A DNA stretch of 64,000 nt from Prorocentrum cordatum (lineage: Eukaryota > Sar > Dinophyceae > Prorocentrales > Prorocentraceae). The position numbers and the translations under genes are program-made. The notes under the pieces were generated by a model. The model made no database searches. It was not told where the DNA came from and worked only from the letters and a program-made list of their open reading frames with translations. The stretch covers positions 107,001 through 171,000 of the forward strand of contig CAUYUJ010015741.1 of assembly GCA_963575745.1 (NCBI GenBank), in the 5' to 3' direction. Below, piece after piece: positions 20,952 to 31,654 of the stretch (positions are counted from its first letter, which is position 1; each line of letters begins with the position of its first letter).

Positions 20952-22378
20952 TGGGAGACGCGGACTTCTGCGCGGAGCACACCAAGCAGCGGGTCGCGAG
21001 CGCCACCGACTTGCTGGAAGCTCTGGGGGAGCTCGAAAACGCGCAGGTCGCGCTGCACCTCCTGCGCCAGTGCGCCTCCTTCTGCAAGCTGGGCTACTCC
21101 GCGCGCGTGGTGCCGCCCACCGCGCACGCTGCCTCCCTGCTGGCCATGGACGACGCTGTCCGGGCCTGCCTTGAGCAACTGAGCGGCTGCTCGCCCTCCG
21201 ATGCTTCTTGGCAGCAGGCTCAGCTTAAGCTCAGGAAGGGAGGACTTGGCCTGCGCTCTGCCGCGAAGCACGCCGCCGCCGCCTACATCGCTTCCAGAGC
21301 GAAGAGCACCGACCTCTGTCGGCAGCTCTACACCGGCTACTCCAACAACCCCGACCGCGACGGAGGTAGCCTGGCGGCTGCGGTGCAGGCCCACAACGCA
21401 GTCGTGCGGGACGCCGACCGGGTGGTGTTCGACCGCGCGCAGCACGGCAACCAGAAGGCCCTCTCCGACGCGGTGGACAGCGCCTCGCTCGACGGACTTC
21501 TGGCGGGCTCCACCCTGGCCGGCAAGGCGCACCTCTCTCTGGTGCAAGCCCCAGGCGCGGCCGCGTGGCTCCAGGCGCCGCCCTGCGAGGCCACCGGCAC
21601 CGCCTTCCCGCACGGCCTCATGCAGGTCGGCCTGCAGAGGCGGCTGCGAGTCCAGCTCCTGCAGGAGGAGTGCTTCTGCCCAGCCTGTGGCGAGGTGATG
21701 GACGTTTTCTGCGACCACGCCCTGGTCTGCGCCTGCCGCGGCGACCGGACCAAACGCCACAACGCCCTGCGCAACCAGGCCTTCTTCGACGCCCTGGCCG
21801 CCGGCCACGCCGGGGCGGAGTTGGAGCGCCCGGGGCTGCTACCCGCGCGCCCCGCCGGGGAGGCCACCCCCGGGGGCGAGCAGGGCGGGCCCCAGGTGGA
21901 CGACAACGGCCGCCGCCCTGCCGACGTCTACCTGCCGCGGTGGCGCAACGGCACGGCGGCCGCCTGGGACTTTGCCGCCACGTCAGGGTTGCGCGCCGAT
22001 CTCCTCGCCGCGTCGGCCGCTTCGTCAAGCGCAGCGACGGAGCGGTACGAGGAGTTCAAAAGGCAGCACCAGGACACCGCGCGGCTCTGCGCGGCACAGG
22101 GCTTCACTTTCCTCCCCATGGTGGTGGAAGCCCACGGCGGCGGGTGGGGCCGCGAGGCACGCAGGGCCTTCGGGGTCCTGGCCAAGCGGGTGGCTGACGC
22201 CACGGGGGAAGACGCCGCACTGGTTGCGGACCAACATGCCCGGCGACTTTCCGTCTCCCTGCACGGGGAGAACGCGCGGGCGGTGTTGCGGCGCCTTCAG
22301 ACCCTGTCTGGAGGGGCGGGGGTGGCAGCGGCCCGCCTGGCCGCGGCCGCGGCGGCCTCCACGGCAGACGCCGTGTGA
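20952..22378 (+). pseudogene. LINE (non-LTR retrotransposon) C-terminal half with RLE-type endonuclease
   Basis: The frame reads LLEALGELENAQVALHLLRQ, CASFCKLGYSARVVPP, KLRKGGLGLRSAAKHAAAAY and on to a TGA at 22376. A zinc knuckle is coded by the Cys codons at 21677, 21686 and 21710 and His at 21716 (CPACGEVMDVFCDHALVC). Next comes GDRTKRHNALRN. The endonuclease-like core follows, RPADVYLPRW with Asp at 21923 and WDFA with Asp at 21968. GFTFLPMVVEAHGGGWGREA comes last. This order is typical of the C-terminus of R2/CRE-like retroelement proteins. The reverse transcriptase is missing: coding sequence starts abruptly at the minisatellite, a classic 5' truncation. About 475 codons remain open, so the copy may be young or the domain reused. 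The ATG far upstream in the repeat is not a credible start. Confidence 0.75.
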
Positions 22379-22379
22379 G

Positions 22380-22910
22380 GTGCCCCCTGCGCTGCCTAGC
22401 GCACCCCGCCCCCCCCCCCCCGCCCTTGCTGGGCAGCGCGGGCGCCCCCCTCGCCCTTTCGCCAACGTCGCGCCGGCGACCCCTCCCACGCGCCGCCCGG
22501 CCTTTCCCCGGCGGGGCGGTGGATGGATCCCGCAGAGGGCAATCCCCACCAAGCCGCATCGCGCTGGGTTCGGGCGGCCACCCCGCCCAGGTCGCCGCCG
22601 TAGGGTCCGCAGCCTCGTCGCGGGCGGCTCTTCTCTCCCGGCCCCTGGCCCGGCCTGTCTGCTTGCGGCCGCTGCTTTCTCTCCTCCTTGTCCTCCTCCC
22701 CCTCCTCCCCCTCCCTTCGCTTCTGCTCGTTGCTTCCCTCCCTTTCCTTTCCTCCTGCTCCCTGCCTGCTGTCTCCGCCTGGCCCGTCTTCTGCCTGCCC
22801 GCCCGCCCCGCCGGCCCTGGCCTCCCGCCTGGGCGTTCGTCGTCGTCTGCCTGCTTCTCCCCTCCTCGTCCCCTTCCGCCGGGCAGCACAGCCTGCCCGG
22901 AACCAGCGTG
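22380..22910 (+). other. C/T-rich sequence downstream of the LINE fragment
   Basis: It starts with CCCCCCCCCCGCCC and continues as CTCCTCCCCCTCC, CTGCCTGCC and CCGCCC tracts. It could be the LINE 3' UTR. The ATTTTATCTTGGG at 22963 is not interpretable. Confidence 0.35.
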
Positions 22911-22999
22911 GCGGCATAGAATCGCGGATCTCCGCCGCCGAACGAGGCGGCGCCGGCCGCCATTTTATCTTGGGTTTAGATGGTTTTGCTAGCAGCGGT

Positions 23000-23384
23000 C
23001 TCCTTGCCCTTGCGTCGGTTCCGGGTCCCGGGCCCCGGGCACCGCGCCGGTTCCACCAGGTTCCGGGTCCCGCGCCGGTCCCGGGTGGCGGGTGCCGCGC
23101 CGGTCCCAGCGACCCGGTCCCGGATCCCGCGCTGGTCCCGGGTTCCGACGAGTCCCGTTTCCCGCGCCAATTTGAGTTCCGTGTCCCGCGTCGCTCCCGG
23201 GTCCGGGTTCCGGGTGCCGCCCTTGTCCGGGGTCTCGTGCCGGTCCCGGGTTCCCGGTTCCGCGCTCGTCCCGGGCCCCGCGTCCGCGGTCGTGCCAGGC
23301 CCCGGGTCCTGGGATGGCCCCGGGTTCCGGGGCTCGCTCCGGTTCCGGGTCCCGGGTCCTGCGCCCGGCCGTGGATAGGGTCAC
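23000..23384 (+). repeat. GGTCCCGGGTCCC minisatellite attached to X copy 1
   Basis: Same unit type as at 20.2 kb. It ends at GATAGGGTCACGGGCATG, a phrase that also borders both X copies at 48-49 kb, so the minisatellite appears to be part of that element. Confidence 0.8.
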
Positions 23385-24059
23385 GGGCATGTCGGGGATC
23401 AGATTAAGAATGATGAAAATGGTTTTCTCATGGTTCTAGGCCGCTTGCGGGCCGTGCGGTGCTGAAGTTGAAAATGGTTCATGGTGGTTTTGAAAATGGC
23501 CGCGCGCGGGTTTTAAGTAGTTTCGGCGTCGAACTAGCAGCTTGGCGCGCCCGCCATTGGAAGGTATGATTACGCGCAACGCGGCCTTCGCTCAGGGGTG
23601 CCAGTGCAAGTGGCGCTTGATCCTCCTTCCCACTCTGCCCTGCAGTAGGCGGTACGAGCCAAGGGCGTTTGAGCCTTCTCCGTGCCTCTTCACATGCAGC
23701 CCGAGCTCGGCCTTTAAGCGCGCGGGTGTCTTTTGTTGGGCCAGTTGGAACTAGAGGTTGCGTCTCGAACCGAAAGAGCCAACATGTTTTGTCCCACCAA
23801 TTACCGTTGCTACTGCACGCTGCTGGGGCTGCCGCCCACGAAGGCATCCCCGGGTTCGCGCCGAGTCCGTCACATGTGAAACGCGCTGCGTTTGCAGGCT
23901 GGCCCGCGCCGAGTCCGCGGCACGTGAAGGGTTTGACAACTCGGCGCCGCGCCGAGCAAGCTATCGTGCCCCCCCCCAACTCTCCTTATCGGCAGAAGCA
24001 GTGGCGCGTGCAAAAGGGCACTTGTTTAAGTTGTTGTATTTTTTCAAGTTTGTGCCTAG
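23385..24059 (+). repeat. Repeat family X, copy 1
   Basis: It begins with GTCGGGGATCAGATTAAG and ends with AAGTTTGTGCCTAG. Copies 2 (48051-48735, inverted) and 3 (49350-49984) match along most of the length. It contains no plausible protein. On the minus strand CGGTTCGAGACGC resembles a pol III B box (about 23763-23775), which would fit a tRNA-derived SINE-like origin, but no A box was confirmed. The sequence beyond the terminal GCCTAG is family Y here and the recombinase arm at copy 2. Confidence 0.8.
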
Positions 24060-24140
24060 CATTACGACGCTGATTCTGACATATGGGCCTGGTCGGCCCA
24101 GCATGGTTTTTGATGGAAAACTCTGCTTCGCCCAAAACAC
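24060..24140 (+). repeat. Repeat family Y, copy 1
   Basis: It starts CATTACGACGCTGATTCT, then CATATGG and GCATGGTTTTTGATGGAAAA. The same order appears inverted at 42370-42445 beside the recombinase-bearing arm. Confidence 0.65.
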
Positions 24141-24239
24141 CTTTTCGTCATGGCCCCTCCCCCTTTCGTAAGGGTCAGAGTTGAGTTTCTCATGGGCCCG
24201 TCGCCCTGTTGGGCTGAGGACCATGGACGTGCCCGCGCC

Positions 24240-24560
24240 CGCGCGGTGCGCTACGACGCCGTGGTGCCGTGCCATGGTGCCATGCCGTGGTGCCGTGTCG
24301 TGCCGTGCCACGCCGCGGTGCCGCGGTGCCGTGTCGTGCCGTGCGCGCCCGCGTTGCTCGGGCCATGCCGTGGTGCCGTGCCATGCCGCGGTGCTTTGCC
24401 GTGCCGTGGTGCCGTGTCGTGCCGTGCCACGGTGGCGCCGTTTCGTACCATGGCGGGGCCATGCCGTGCCGTTGTGCCGCGCCCAAGCCGTCGTAGTTCT
24501 ACGCCGCGTTGCGGCGCCGTGTCGTGCCGTGATTTCGTGCCGCGTCGCAGTGTTGTGGTT
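24240..24560 (+). repeat. GTGCCGTGCC tandem repeat
   Basis: Five- to ten-base units (GTGCC, GTGCCATGCC, GTGTCGTGCC) are repeated. All frames are open. Confidence 0.85.
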
Positions 24561-24799
24561 GTTGCTCGCCGCTACGTGTCTCTTAGGCGGGGCCTTCCTC
24601 TCCCCTTTCTATCCCACCCTTGCTACCCATCTCCTCCTGCTCCTCCTTACTTTTGGGGGCACATCATTGGTGTCTTACTCATACTGTCCTACCCTCCCTG
24701 TTAATGTATTGGCCTTCGGCCCATCCCGCCACCGCGCCTGGGTTGCGGCCTTGATGGGATGTTCGCTGGGTTTTCTTTGAGGCTTTTCGGGTGCTTTTT

Positions 24800-25130
24800 T
24801 GAGGCAGTGTCGAGGCGTCTTGGGGGCCCCAGGAGGGCCCCAAGAGGGCACCCAGGAGGGCCCCGAGAGGGCCCCAAGAGGGCCCCAAGAGGGCCCCAAG
24901 AGGCAGGGGAATAAGTGTCCTAGACACCCCCTTGAAACGAAGCCCTCAGGACACTTGTAGTGGAGCCAATTTCTCGGTCCCTTGGGGCCTCGTGGGAGCC
25001 TCTTGGGGGCCTCTTGGGGGCCTCTTGGGGCCTCTTGGGGGCCTCTTGGAGCCTCCCTGGGCCGTCTTCGGGGCCTCTTCTTGGGCCGTTTTGGTGCGGT
25101 CTTGGAGGCTTCGTGGACCGTCTTCAACGC
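24800..25130. repeat. Two opposed CTTGGGGCC blocks around a hairpin
   Basis: At 24800-24905 the minisatellite is in reverse orientation (CCCCAAGAGGGCC) and at 24975-25130 in forward orientation. Between them AAGTGTCCT (24913-24921) and AGGACACTT (24948-24956) form a 9-bp hairpin. A similar opposed pair exists at 54.85-55.58 kb. Confidence 0.75.
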
Positions 25131-25253
25131 CGTGGGGGCCACCAAGTCGTATATACGAAAGTGTAATTCAATTCGTTTGCCGATTTGCTCCGCCCAACGC
25201 TTCAATCTCGTGCGAGGTGTCCATTGAATTTGGAATGCACTGTGTCTGTGGGT

Positions 25254-25278
25254 CCTCAGCCATTTGGGCCACTCAAAG
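25254..25278 (+). other. Degraded spliced-leader-like sequence (weak)
   Basis: CCTCAGCCATTTGGGCC followed by ACTCAAAG resembles the dinoflagellate spliced leader (core AGCCATTTTGGCTCAAG) with changes. It sits about 70 bases upstream of the ATG at 25350, where a relic from a reinserted cDNA would lie. The match is short enough to be chance. Confidence 0.25.
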
Positions 25279-25349
25279 AAGTTCTATGAACCAATACACT
25301 GCTACATTTGATGCACGATCTGAACATAATGTAGTTCTCGTCGCGAGAT

Positions 25350-28300
25350 ATGAGTTCTGATGGTGAAGATTGGATCTCGACCGTTCCACGTGCTATCAGC
25401 GGCGATGACGATTGGATTCAGACAGCTCGTCGTGGACACCCTGCCGATGCGGACCATCCATTTTCCCAGGACGATGGCGCTGAATACGAATCGTGGCTTC
25501 CAGAGAGCCAGACAGCAGGAAATCCAGCCCATCAGATTGTACCAGTGGATGTTCCAATGGATTTTGTAAAGGATGATGCGGTACCGAAGCCTGTTGATCA
25601 TAAAAACGTCATCGAGACAGCACTTGCAGGAGCTTCTGCGAGAACAGATGGGACCGTCAAGCAAACTGCATCGGCCTCGAAAGGCCGCGCGGAGTCAGAC
25701 AAACACCAGGCACTTGCAGCTCGCATGGCTTGCCCGTCAAAGGAGGAAGCTACGAGTTTGTGCAGCGCGTCTTCGTTGGCCACCCATGTGGGATGTTCCA
25801 GTCAACACTTGTATCCAATGATGTATTCTTTCGCGTGTGCGGCTTACGACACAGTCAGAGAAGCCATGTCTATGTTTGTACAAAGGTCGATATATCGTAT
25901 GAAACAGAGAGTGCGAGGTCATTTGGTGCAGCCAATATGCGCCATTAGGCATCGTAAATACGACGGCACGAGGTGCAAACACTTGAGGGTGCACTCGCTC
26001 ATTCGAGACGGCGATGATGATTTCAATGAATTCCAACACAAAGGTGCCCACGAGTTTTTGTAACGGAGGCGACGTTCGTGATGGCATACCGCGTGATTCG
26101 GAAGGGAGTTGAGAAGACGATCATAATGCGACTTCCCCAGCCGACACGTCTCCAGGCCATCAACAGCACGAAGGCAGAGTGCATCGTCCAAGCAGTGCGT
26201 CATCTCAACTTGCCTTGCGACGGAGCAGTGGACACAAGTTTTAAGAGGGTGATCAACGCGTTCGTGTGCGACGGCTTCTCTGGGAACTTGCGGGCTGAGC
26301 GTTTCTTGTTGAACGAGGCCTCTGGGAGGACAGGTCTCGGTCTGCTCTGCGACGCCCACAGGAAAGCCACTGTGTCGACACTGTCATTCAGCACAATCAA
26401 ACCATTGGACACACAATTGATCCGATTTCCCCTCACTTTGCAGGGTGGTGCGATGTGCGATTTTCGCAAGGAGATGCGGCAGCTACTGAAGGAGCAGCTC
26501 GTAGTTATCAAGTCTGGGCTTTGCAGCCGCGAGGCATCATTACACAGGGAACGTGTGTGCGACTTGTTTGTACCAGGTGCATCGCCGAGTGACAAGTATC
26601 GTCGTGAGTTGATCGGGAAGTTGTTCAATGGAGACATCCGCCGCCGTGGGCGGGTCGAACACTATTGCAATGGGTGTTGCTCGTCCTTCAAAGAAACGCT
26701 GAGGCTCATGTGCGGCGAGGGTATGCAAGCCCTGTGCGGGGCAGGCGTGCCAGTGTTGCAGAGGTCCAATTGGACTGGCACGAGCGCCTGCATCAACTCC
26801 ATCGGCCTGATCTCTCACGTCCACGGGCTCGCGCAGCAGGCTTGGATGCGATCCGTGCCAGGAAGGGACTATAAGCCACGACGGGGTTGCCAGGCCCAAA
26901 CGGCGAGAGCGACAGGCGACGTCCAAGGCGGCCCAGGCAACCCAGGCACCGCTGGAGCAGATGCTGCGGACGATGACTTGCAGCAGGCCGGAGAGGGTGG
27001 CGACGTTTCTGTTTGGCGCCAGGACGCCGAAGACAGGGTCAAGGACACCAAGAGTTGGATTTTCGGCGGCACGTTCGAGGACGACTTGATCATTGCTCGC
27101 GTCCAGTACGGCCCCACTGAGAAGCTGATGCTGAAGCAGTTGGCAGTGTCGGGTATAGAGTGGGAACGGAAACAGCAGGTGAAGTTTCTCCGCGAGGGCG
27201 CCCGCACGTACCAGCTGTGGGAGGCCTACCGTGGCCAGCCAGAGACCGATGTTAAACGCGAGGTCACGGACTTGATGTGTAGCCCAGATGGTTGGAGCAC
27301 CCTGAAGGACCAGACGGAGCTCCAGGGGATGAAGCTGTACATACTCTTGGCTCGTATGGCTGCTGCAACGTACGAGCTAGTCGAAGTTCCCCATCGCTGG
27401 TGGCCCTACAAGACTTTCGCGTCATTATATGATGATGGGGTTCTTGCGGATTTGAAGAATGCTTCGCAGTCCACGTGTTGCCTGGACCAGTTCACGGCGG
27501 ACTACGTCGACTACTACGGCAACTCTGTTGGGGGCTCTTGCGTGAGGGCTGAGCTCATGGCGCTGCTGAGCGTGATGGAGTCCGACACGGGGTCGACGGA
27601 GAGAGAGCACTCCACGAATGAGAGGCGCAACAAGTTTCGCGTCCAGACCCACGAGAAGCACTTGGACGAGCTCTCATCATGGTTTACATGTCGCAGGTGT
27701 TCCACGGACCGTAGAGATGTGGGTTGCAACTTGGTTCAGCGCAAACGCCCACGCGGCGACGACACTGCTGAGCAGGCAGGCCCTGGGCAGAAGCCGTCCG
27801 TGAGGAGGTATTCTTGGACGTGGAGGGCGTTCCTTCATGTGGAGTTGAAGGGGCGCTTCATGACGGCAGAGACCGCTGCCGAGATGAGCAAGGCGTATCG
27901 CGCTCTGTCGGCCGAGGAGAGATCCTTCTATGAGGAGTTGGGAGAGCTCGCGGCGTACCAGAGGGCCGCAGGGCAGCCGAGCTTTCCAAAGTACAGGAAG
28001 CCTCGGTCGGGCCAAGAAGTCCAGGGTGGTGGAAGCGCGCGCCAGCCGCTTCCGCTCGAGGACAACATTGGGCAACCTGGAAGCCATGGCTCCGATCAAG
28101 ACGGCACCATTGCAGACGGGCCTGGACCCCCTGCCCACATCGACGGTGAGGAGGCATATCGCCCGTACGGTCGCATCTTGATGGAGGCGCAGTTGGTTCT
28201 CAGCCGCGAGCGTGCTCGGGTTGCCGCTGAGGACCGTGAGGAACGAGCCAAGGTGGAAGAGCTGCGGCATAATTCGAAGAGAGTCGTTGATGGAGAGGCG

Positions 28301-30245
28301 CAGTCGTGGCAGCTCGTCGGCGGGTCTTCCTCGACCTCGGAGATGGCTGTGCCTCGAGATGAACTTACAGCTGAGCCGTCCCCAATGATCGTGATGACGT
28401 GGAACCGTTCTGCGGAGACGGTTCGAACAGCTGCCCTTCAGCATTTGGTCAAGACCACGCAGAAGGCGAACGGGGAGCGGTGGCATTCGATGCATCACTA
28501 CATTCGTCACGAGGACGCCCCTAAGCTTGGCAAGGTTCCCACGAATCGGCGACGCTGTTGGGAAGCCCAGATATGCATCTGCAAGGGCGGAGGGCTGTTC
28601 TTTGATGGCCTGATGAGCAAGTTATTGATGTCCCTCCGCATCTGTTCTCGAATGAATGAGAAGTTCCACCCCCTACTGAAGAGTGGCCACTTGGTTACGC
28701 GCTTCGAGTGCGTCAATCCTGGACCCGCTGATCCTGCCCATCCTGGCGGCGATCCGTTGCCAGATGAGGTCTCGGAAGTTTGGCTACACGTGGCTATGTT
28801 CTACGACAGGCCGATCAGACCGACGTACATCGTGATGGGCAGGGAGCCCGACCGAGATGAAGCAGGCACCTTGGGCGTGGCTCCGTATTGCGGCCCACAC
28901 GACGAGGACCTCTACCCCGCTACGCAGTGGGAAGGTTTTCAATACATGGACGTCCGACCGACCACGAGGTCTTTGATGCTAACATGGTATGAGTTGGTAT
29001 GCTTCCCCAAGCGTCTTCTACGACCATTCACACCCTGCCGTCTTCGAGTCAAGGCCATGGGCTTCGAGCCGATCGACCTCCTGAAGCTGGCCGTGCCGAA
29101 GGCGAAGCGGGCCCCTGCTGCTGGGGGCCGCGCGCCAGGAGGAGCTCGCGGAGCTCGTGGGCGGGGTCGCGCTGCCCGCGGCGCTGAGGCGCCAGGGCGA
29201 GGCCGCGCCAGGCGCGGCCGATCGGCGCGCGGTCGCGGCGCCGCTGGCGCTGAGGAGCCGCAGCCAGAGGCGGGTGCATCGTCGGACTCGGGCCTAAGCC
29301 TGAGGCGCTGGTTCAGCGACGCCGAGGTGGAGCCCGAGAATCGGCCCGATGGAGGTTCCGAGGGTCCGAAGCTCATAAGTAAACTGGAACGATTTGGAGG
29401 TGCTTGTTGTTTTCGGAGGCCGTCTGTAAAACGTTTCTTCTGTGATTTTACGGGGGCTAAAGTACTCAAGTGCTGGGGTGCTCACTCAGGTGTTTAGGCC
29501 TGAAGTGTTTTCACGTTTCTATGTTTTTGATGCCCCGTGTGTCTGGTCCTTGGAAGGTTCGGCCGAGCTGGGCCCTGGCGGGGACTCCGACTTGTTAGAG
29601 CCCGTCGACGTAGTCGAGTCGGATGCGTCGAGCGTCCACGGGGGGTCCGATTCCGACCACGGGTCCATCTGCGAGGCCGACCTCGAGAAGGCGTTGCAGG
29701 AGATGGAGGGCGAGGCCCAGCATTACGAGCCTGCTGTTGATCCTGGGCTTCCTGGCGCCGAGCCTGCTGTCGATCCCGTGCCTCTCCCAGCGGCCTCGGA
29801 CGGCGACTTGGTTGTTTTCGAGCTCGAGGGGGTGCTGCAGGTCCACGAGGCTGGCGCCAGGAGCCCTCCGCAGTATGTTGTCAGAGTTTTCGGTTATGGG
29901 TCAGAAGGTTTGTTGCGATATTATCCCAAGAAGGGTCAGATTGTGGCTGAATGTAAAAGGCACAAGGGTTGTTTCAAAACGAAGACTGTGAAACCAAGCG
30001 AGGTGGCCGCTTTCATGGGCCAGGGCAGGTGCGTCGGCTTCCTTTTGGCATGGTTGGTCTTTGCCGCCCTCCGTCACGAGAAGCAGTTTGATCACGTGTA
30101 CTGCCCAGGCCCGACCATCGGCGAGCGATTGCAGTGCCGCAGGCGGGCTCGGCTGTTCATGCGGGTGCCCGAGGTTGCGGGCATGTTCGAGGTCGAGGCG
30201 CCGAGGTACGCAGGAGATACGGATGAGCCCCAGAGGGTACCTTAG
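25350..30245 (+). CDS. Large three-exon protein with hAT-transposase-like landmarks and HMG-box-like segment
   Basis: Predicted exons are 25350-25972, 26044-29378 and 29557-30245, giving 1548 residues. Both GT-AG introns restore a single frame. Visible in order: an acidic N-terminus; RHRKYDGTR near 200-208; VCDGFSGN with Asp about 284, then CDAHRK (C310, H313), like the second Asp and CxxH region of hAT-type transposases; HYCNGCC about 413-420; STEREHSTNERR about 725-736, a possible catalytic-Glu block; basic QRKRPRG about 773-779; an HMG-box-like stretch about 793-844 (MSKAYRALSAEERSFYEELG); an Arg-Gly-rich tract about 1229-1276; and, in exon 3, LLRYYPKKGQIVAECKRHKG with FLLAW. I recall the block order from a multicopy dinoflagellate family with no named function. 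The transposase reading is inference. The ATG is the first in the frame. No terminal inverted repeats were found nearby. Confidence 0.68.
25973..26043 (+). other. Predicted intron 1, 71 nt, GT-AG
   Basis: Donor AG/GTGCAA and acceptor AAAG/GTGC. The upstream frame would hit a stop at 26061 without splicing. Joining AG at 25971-25972 to G at 26044 moves into the downstream frame, giving YDGTR-CPRVFVTE. AGGTGC occurs at both splice sites. A frameshift is the alternative. Confidence 0.5.
29379..29556 (+). other. Predicted intron 2, 178 nt, GT-AG
   Basis: Donor ATAA/GTAAAC and a T-rich acceptor GGTCCTTGGAAG/GTTC. Removing it joins ..GPKLI-S-SAELGPGG in frame. The intron contains GGGGGCTAAAGTACTCAAG (about 29453-29471), which also occurs at about 37103-37121. 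Confidence 0.6.
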
Positions 30246-30299
30246 AAAACAATGAAAAAAACATTGGCATACACACAGCACTTGATATAGATGAGGGTT

Positions 30300-30540
30300 G
30301 AGTAGGAGTAGGAGGACCGTCCTGGAGCTCTCAGGGGCCATCTTGGATCTCTCAAAGGGCCGACTTGGAGCCATCAAGGGCCCCCTGGAGGTCCTCAGGG
30401 GCAGTCTTGGATCCGTCGAAGGCCGTCTTGGGCTTACGGGCCGTCTTGGGCTCAAGGGTCGTCTTGGGTGTACGACCTGTCTTGGGCCCTTGGGCCATAA
30501 GGCCGTCTTGGGCTTGAAGCATGTCCTGGACTCGTGGGCT
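30300..30540 (+). repeat. GTCTTGGGC minisatellite
   Basis: Degenerate GGCCGTCTTGGGCT units immediately downstream of the large gene. Related to the CTTGGGGCC family. Confidence 0.7.
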
Positions 30541-31200
30541 CCGAGGCCTTCTGATAACCCACGAGGGTCGCCGTGGAGCTTAGAGCCGTGACCCCGAACA
30601 TAACATAACAGACTCGTGCGGAGATCGGCGGTACGAGGCCAAGGCGGTGGCGCCGCCGATTCGCCTCGGGCACCGTCTCGAGCGCCGTTGTCGTGCCACC
30701 CTCTCCCGATCATCGCCGTTGGGCGCTCGCGTAGGCGATCGGGGCGACGCCAAGCTCGCGCGCGGTGCCGTCGAGGAGCGCAGGAGCCGTCTGACCCCCC
30801 ACACCGCTTATATTCTGGCCTGTGGCCCTATAAGACTCTAGGGGTGAACCATGTGTGAGGGGTGTGCCGACATGCTTGAGTGCGCGGTGTAGACATGCGG
30901 TTGTGTAGAAACGTACATGCACGCGCGCGAGCACGGAGCACGAGCACGGCGCAACAGCCGCGACAAGATATGGCCGTAGTGTGGTTCTGGGATGTAACGG
31001 GTTGAATGGCTTTATTTGTTTAAGTGTTGGCGTGGGCTCTTGCGCTTAAGGCTTTAGTTTGCTTAAGGGGCCCCTGTGGGTTCTTAGACATAAAGGCAGC
31101 CGTGCAAATCTCAGGAGCTGTCTTCGACCCTAGGGCGGTGACCCCAAACGTAGCGCAACACACACACTTGCGAGACTCCGTGTGTCCCTCTGCCTTAAGC
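30541..31200. other. No gene recognised
   Basis: Two phrases, GTGACCCCGAACATAACATAA (about 30588) and GTGACCCCAAACGTAGCGCAA (about 31138), are related, suggesting a small duplicated element. Nothing else supportable. Confidence 0.3.
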
Positions 31201-31650
31201 ATGCAGCCCCGACGCACTAGTCAGTCAAACCTACGCCTGGCGACCAATGCCCTAAGCCCGAACCCTTGGGCGCTAAGCCGCGCGCCCATAACCCCCAGCT
31301 CGAAGTCCTAAGCCGCAACATGTTGTCCCGAAGCCTCTAAACCCACGCCAGAAAGCGCAATGCCATAAGCCTTATGCCCCGCGCCCCATGCCTGTTTTGC
31401 CTTGAGCCGTAAGCCCAGAACATTTTTACACATTGCTTTGGGCCCCATGCCCTAAGCCGTATGCATGAGTCACCGGCGTTGGGCCGTAGGGCCTAAGCCC
31501 TAAGCCTGGAAACCATGCGCTTTACGCCTTAAGATTTAAAGTATTTAGCCATGGGGCTTGCGCCCGAAGCCACTAGTCCGCAGCCCCATGTCCAGAGCTC
31601 AAAGCCCAAAGCTTCGAGCCCTTAGCGCAATGCCCCATGCTCAAGGCCGT
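31200..31650 (-). repeat. Telomere-like degenerate repeat, C-strand block 1
   Basis: Units of CCTAAGCC, CCATAAGCC and CCCGAAGCC recur every 6-12 bases. The motif is close to the CCCTAAA telomere strand but highly variable. Confidence 0.7.
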
Positions 31651-31654
31651 AAGC

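Noticed and set aside
23755-23785. tRNA gene on the minus strand of X because of a GGTTCGAGACGC B-box-like word
   Set aside because: No cloverleaf, A box or acceptor stem was found. Kept only as a hint of SINE-like origin.
30298-30591. Small open frame after the large gene (repeated GRLG units)
   Set aside because: It translates the GTCTTGGGC repeat.
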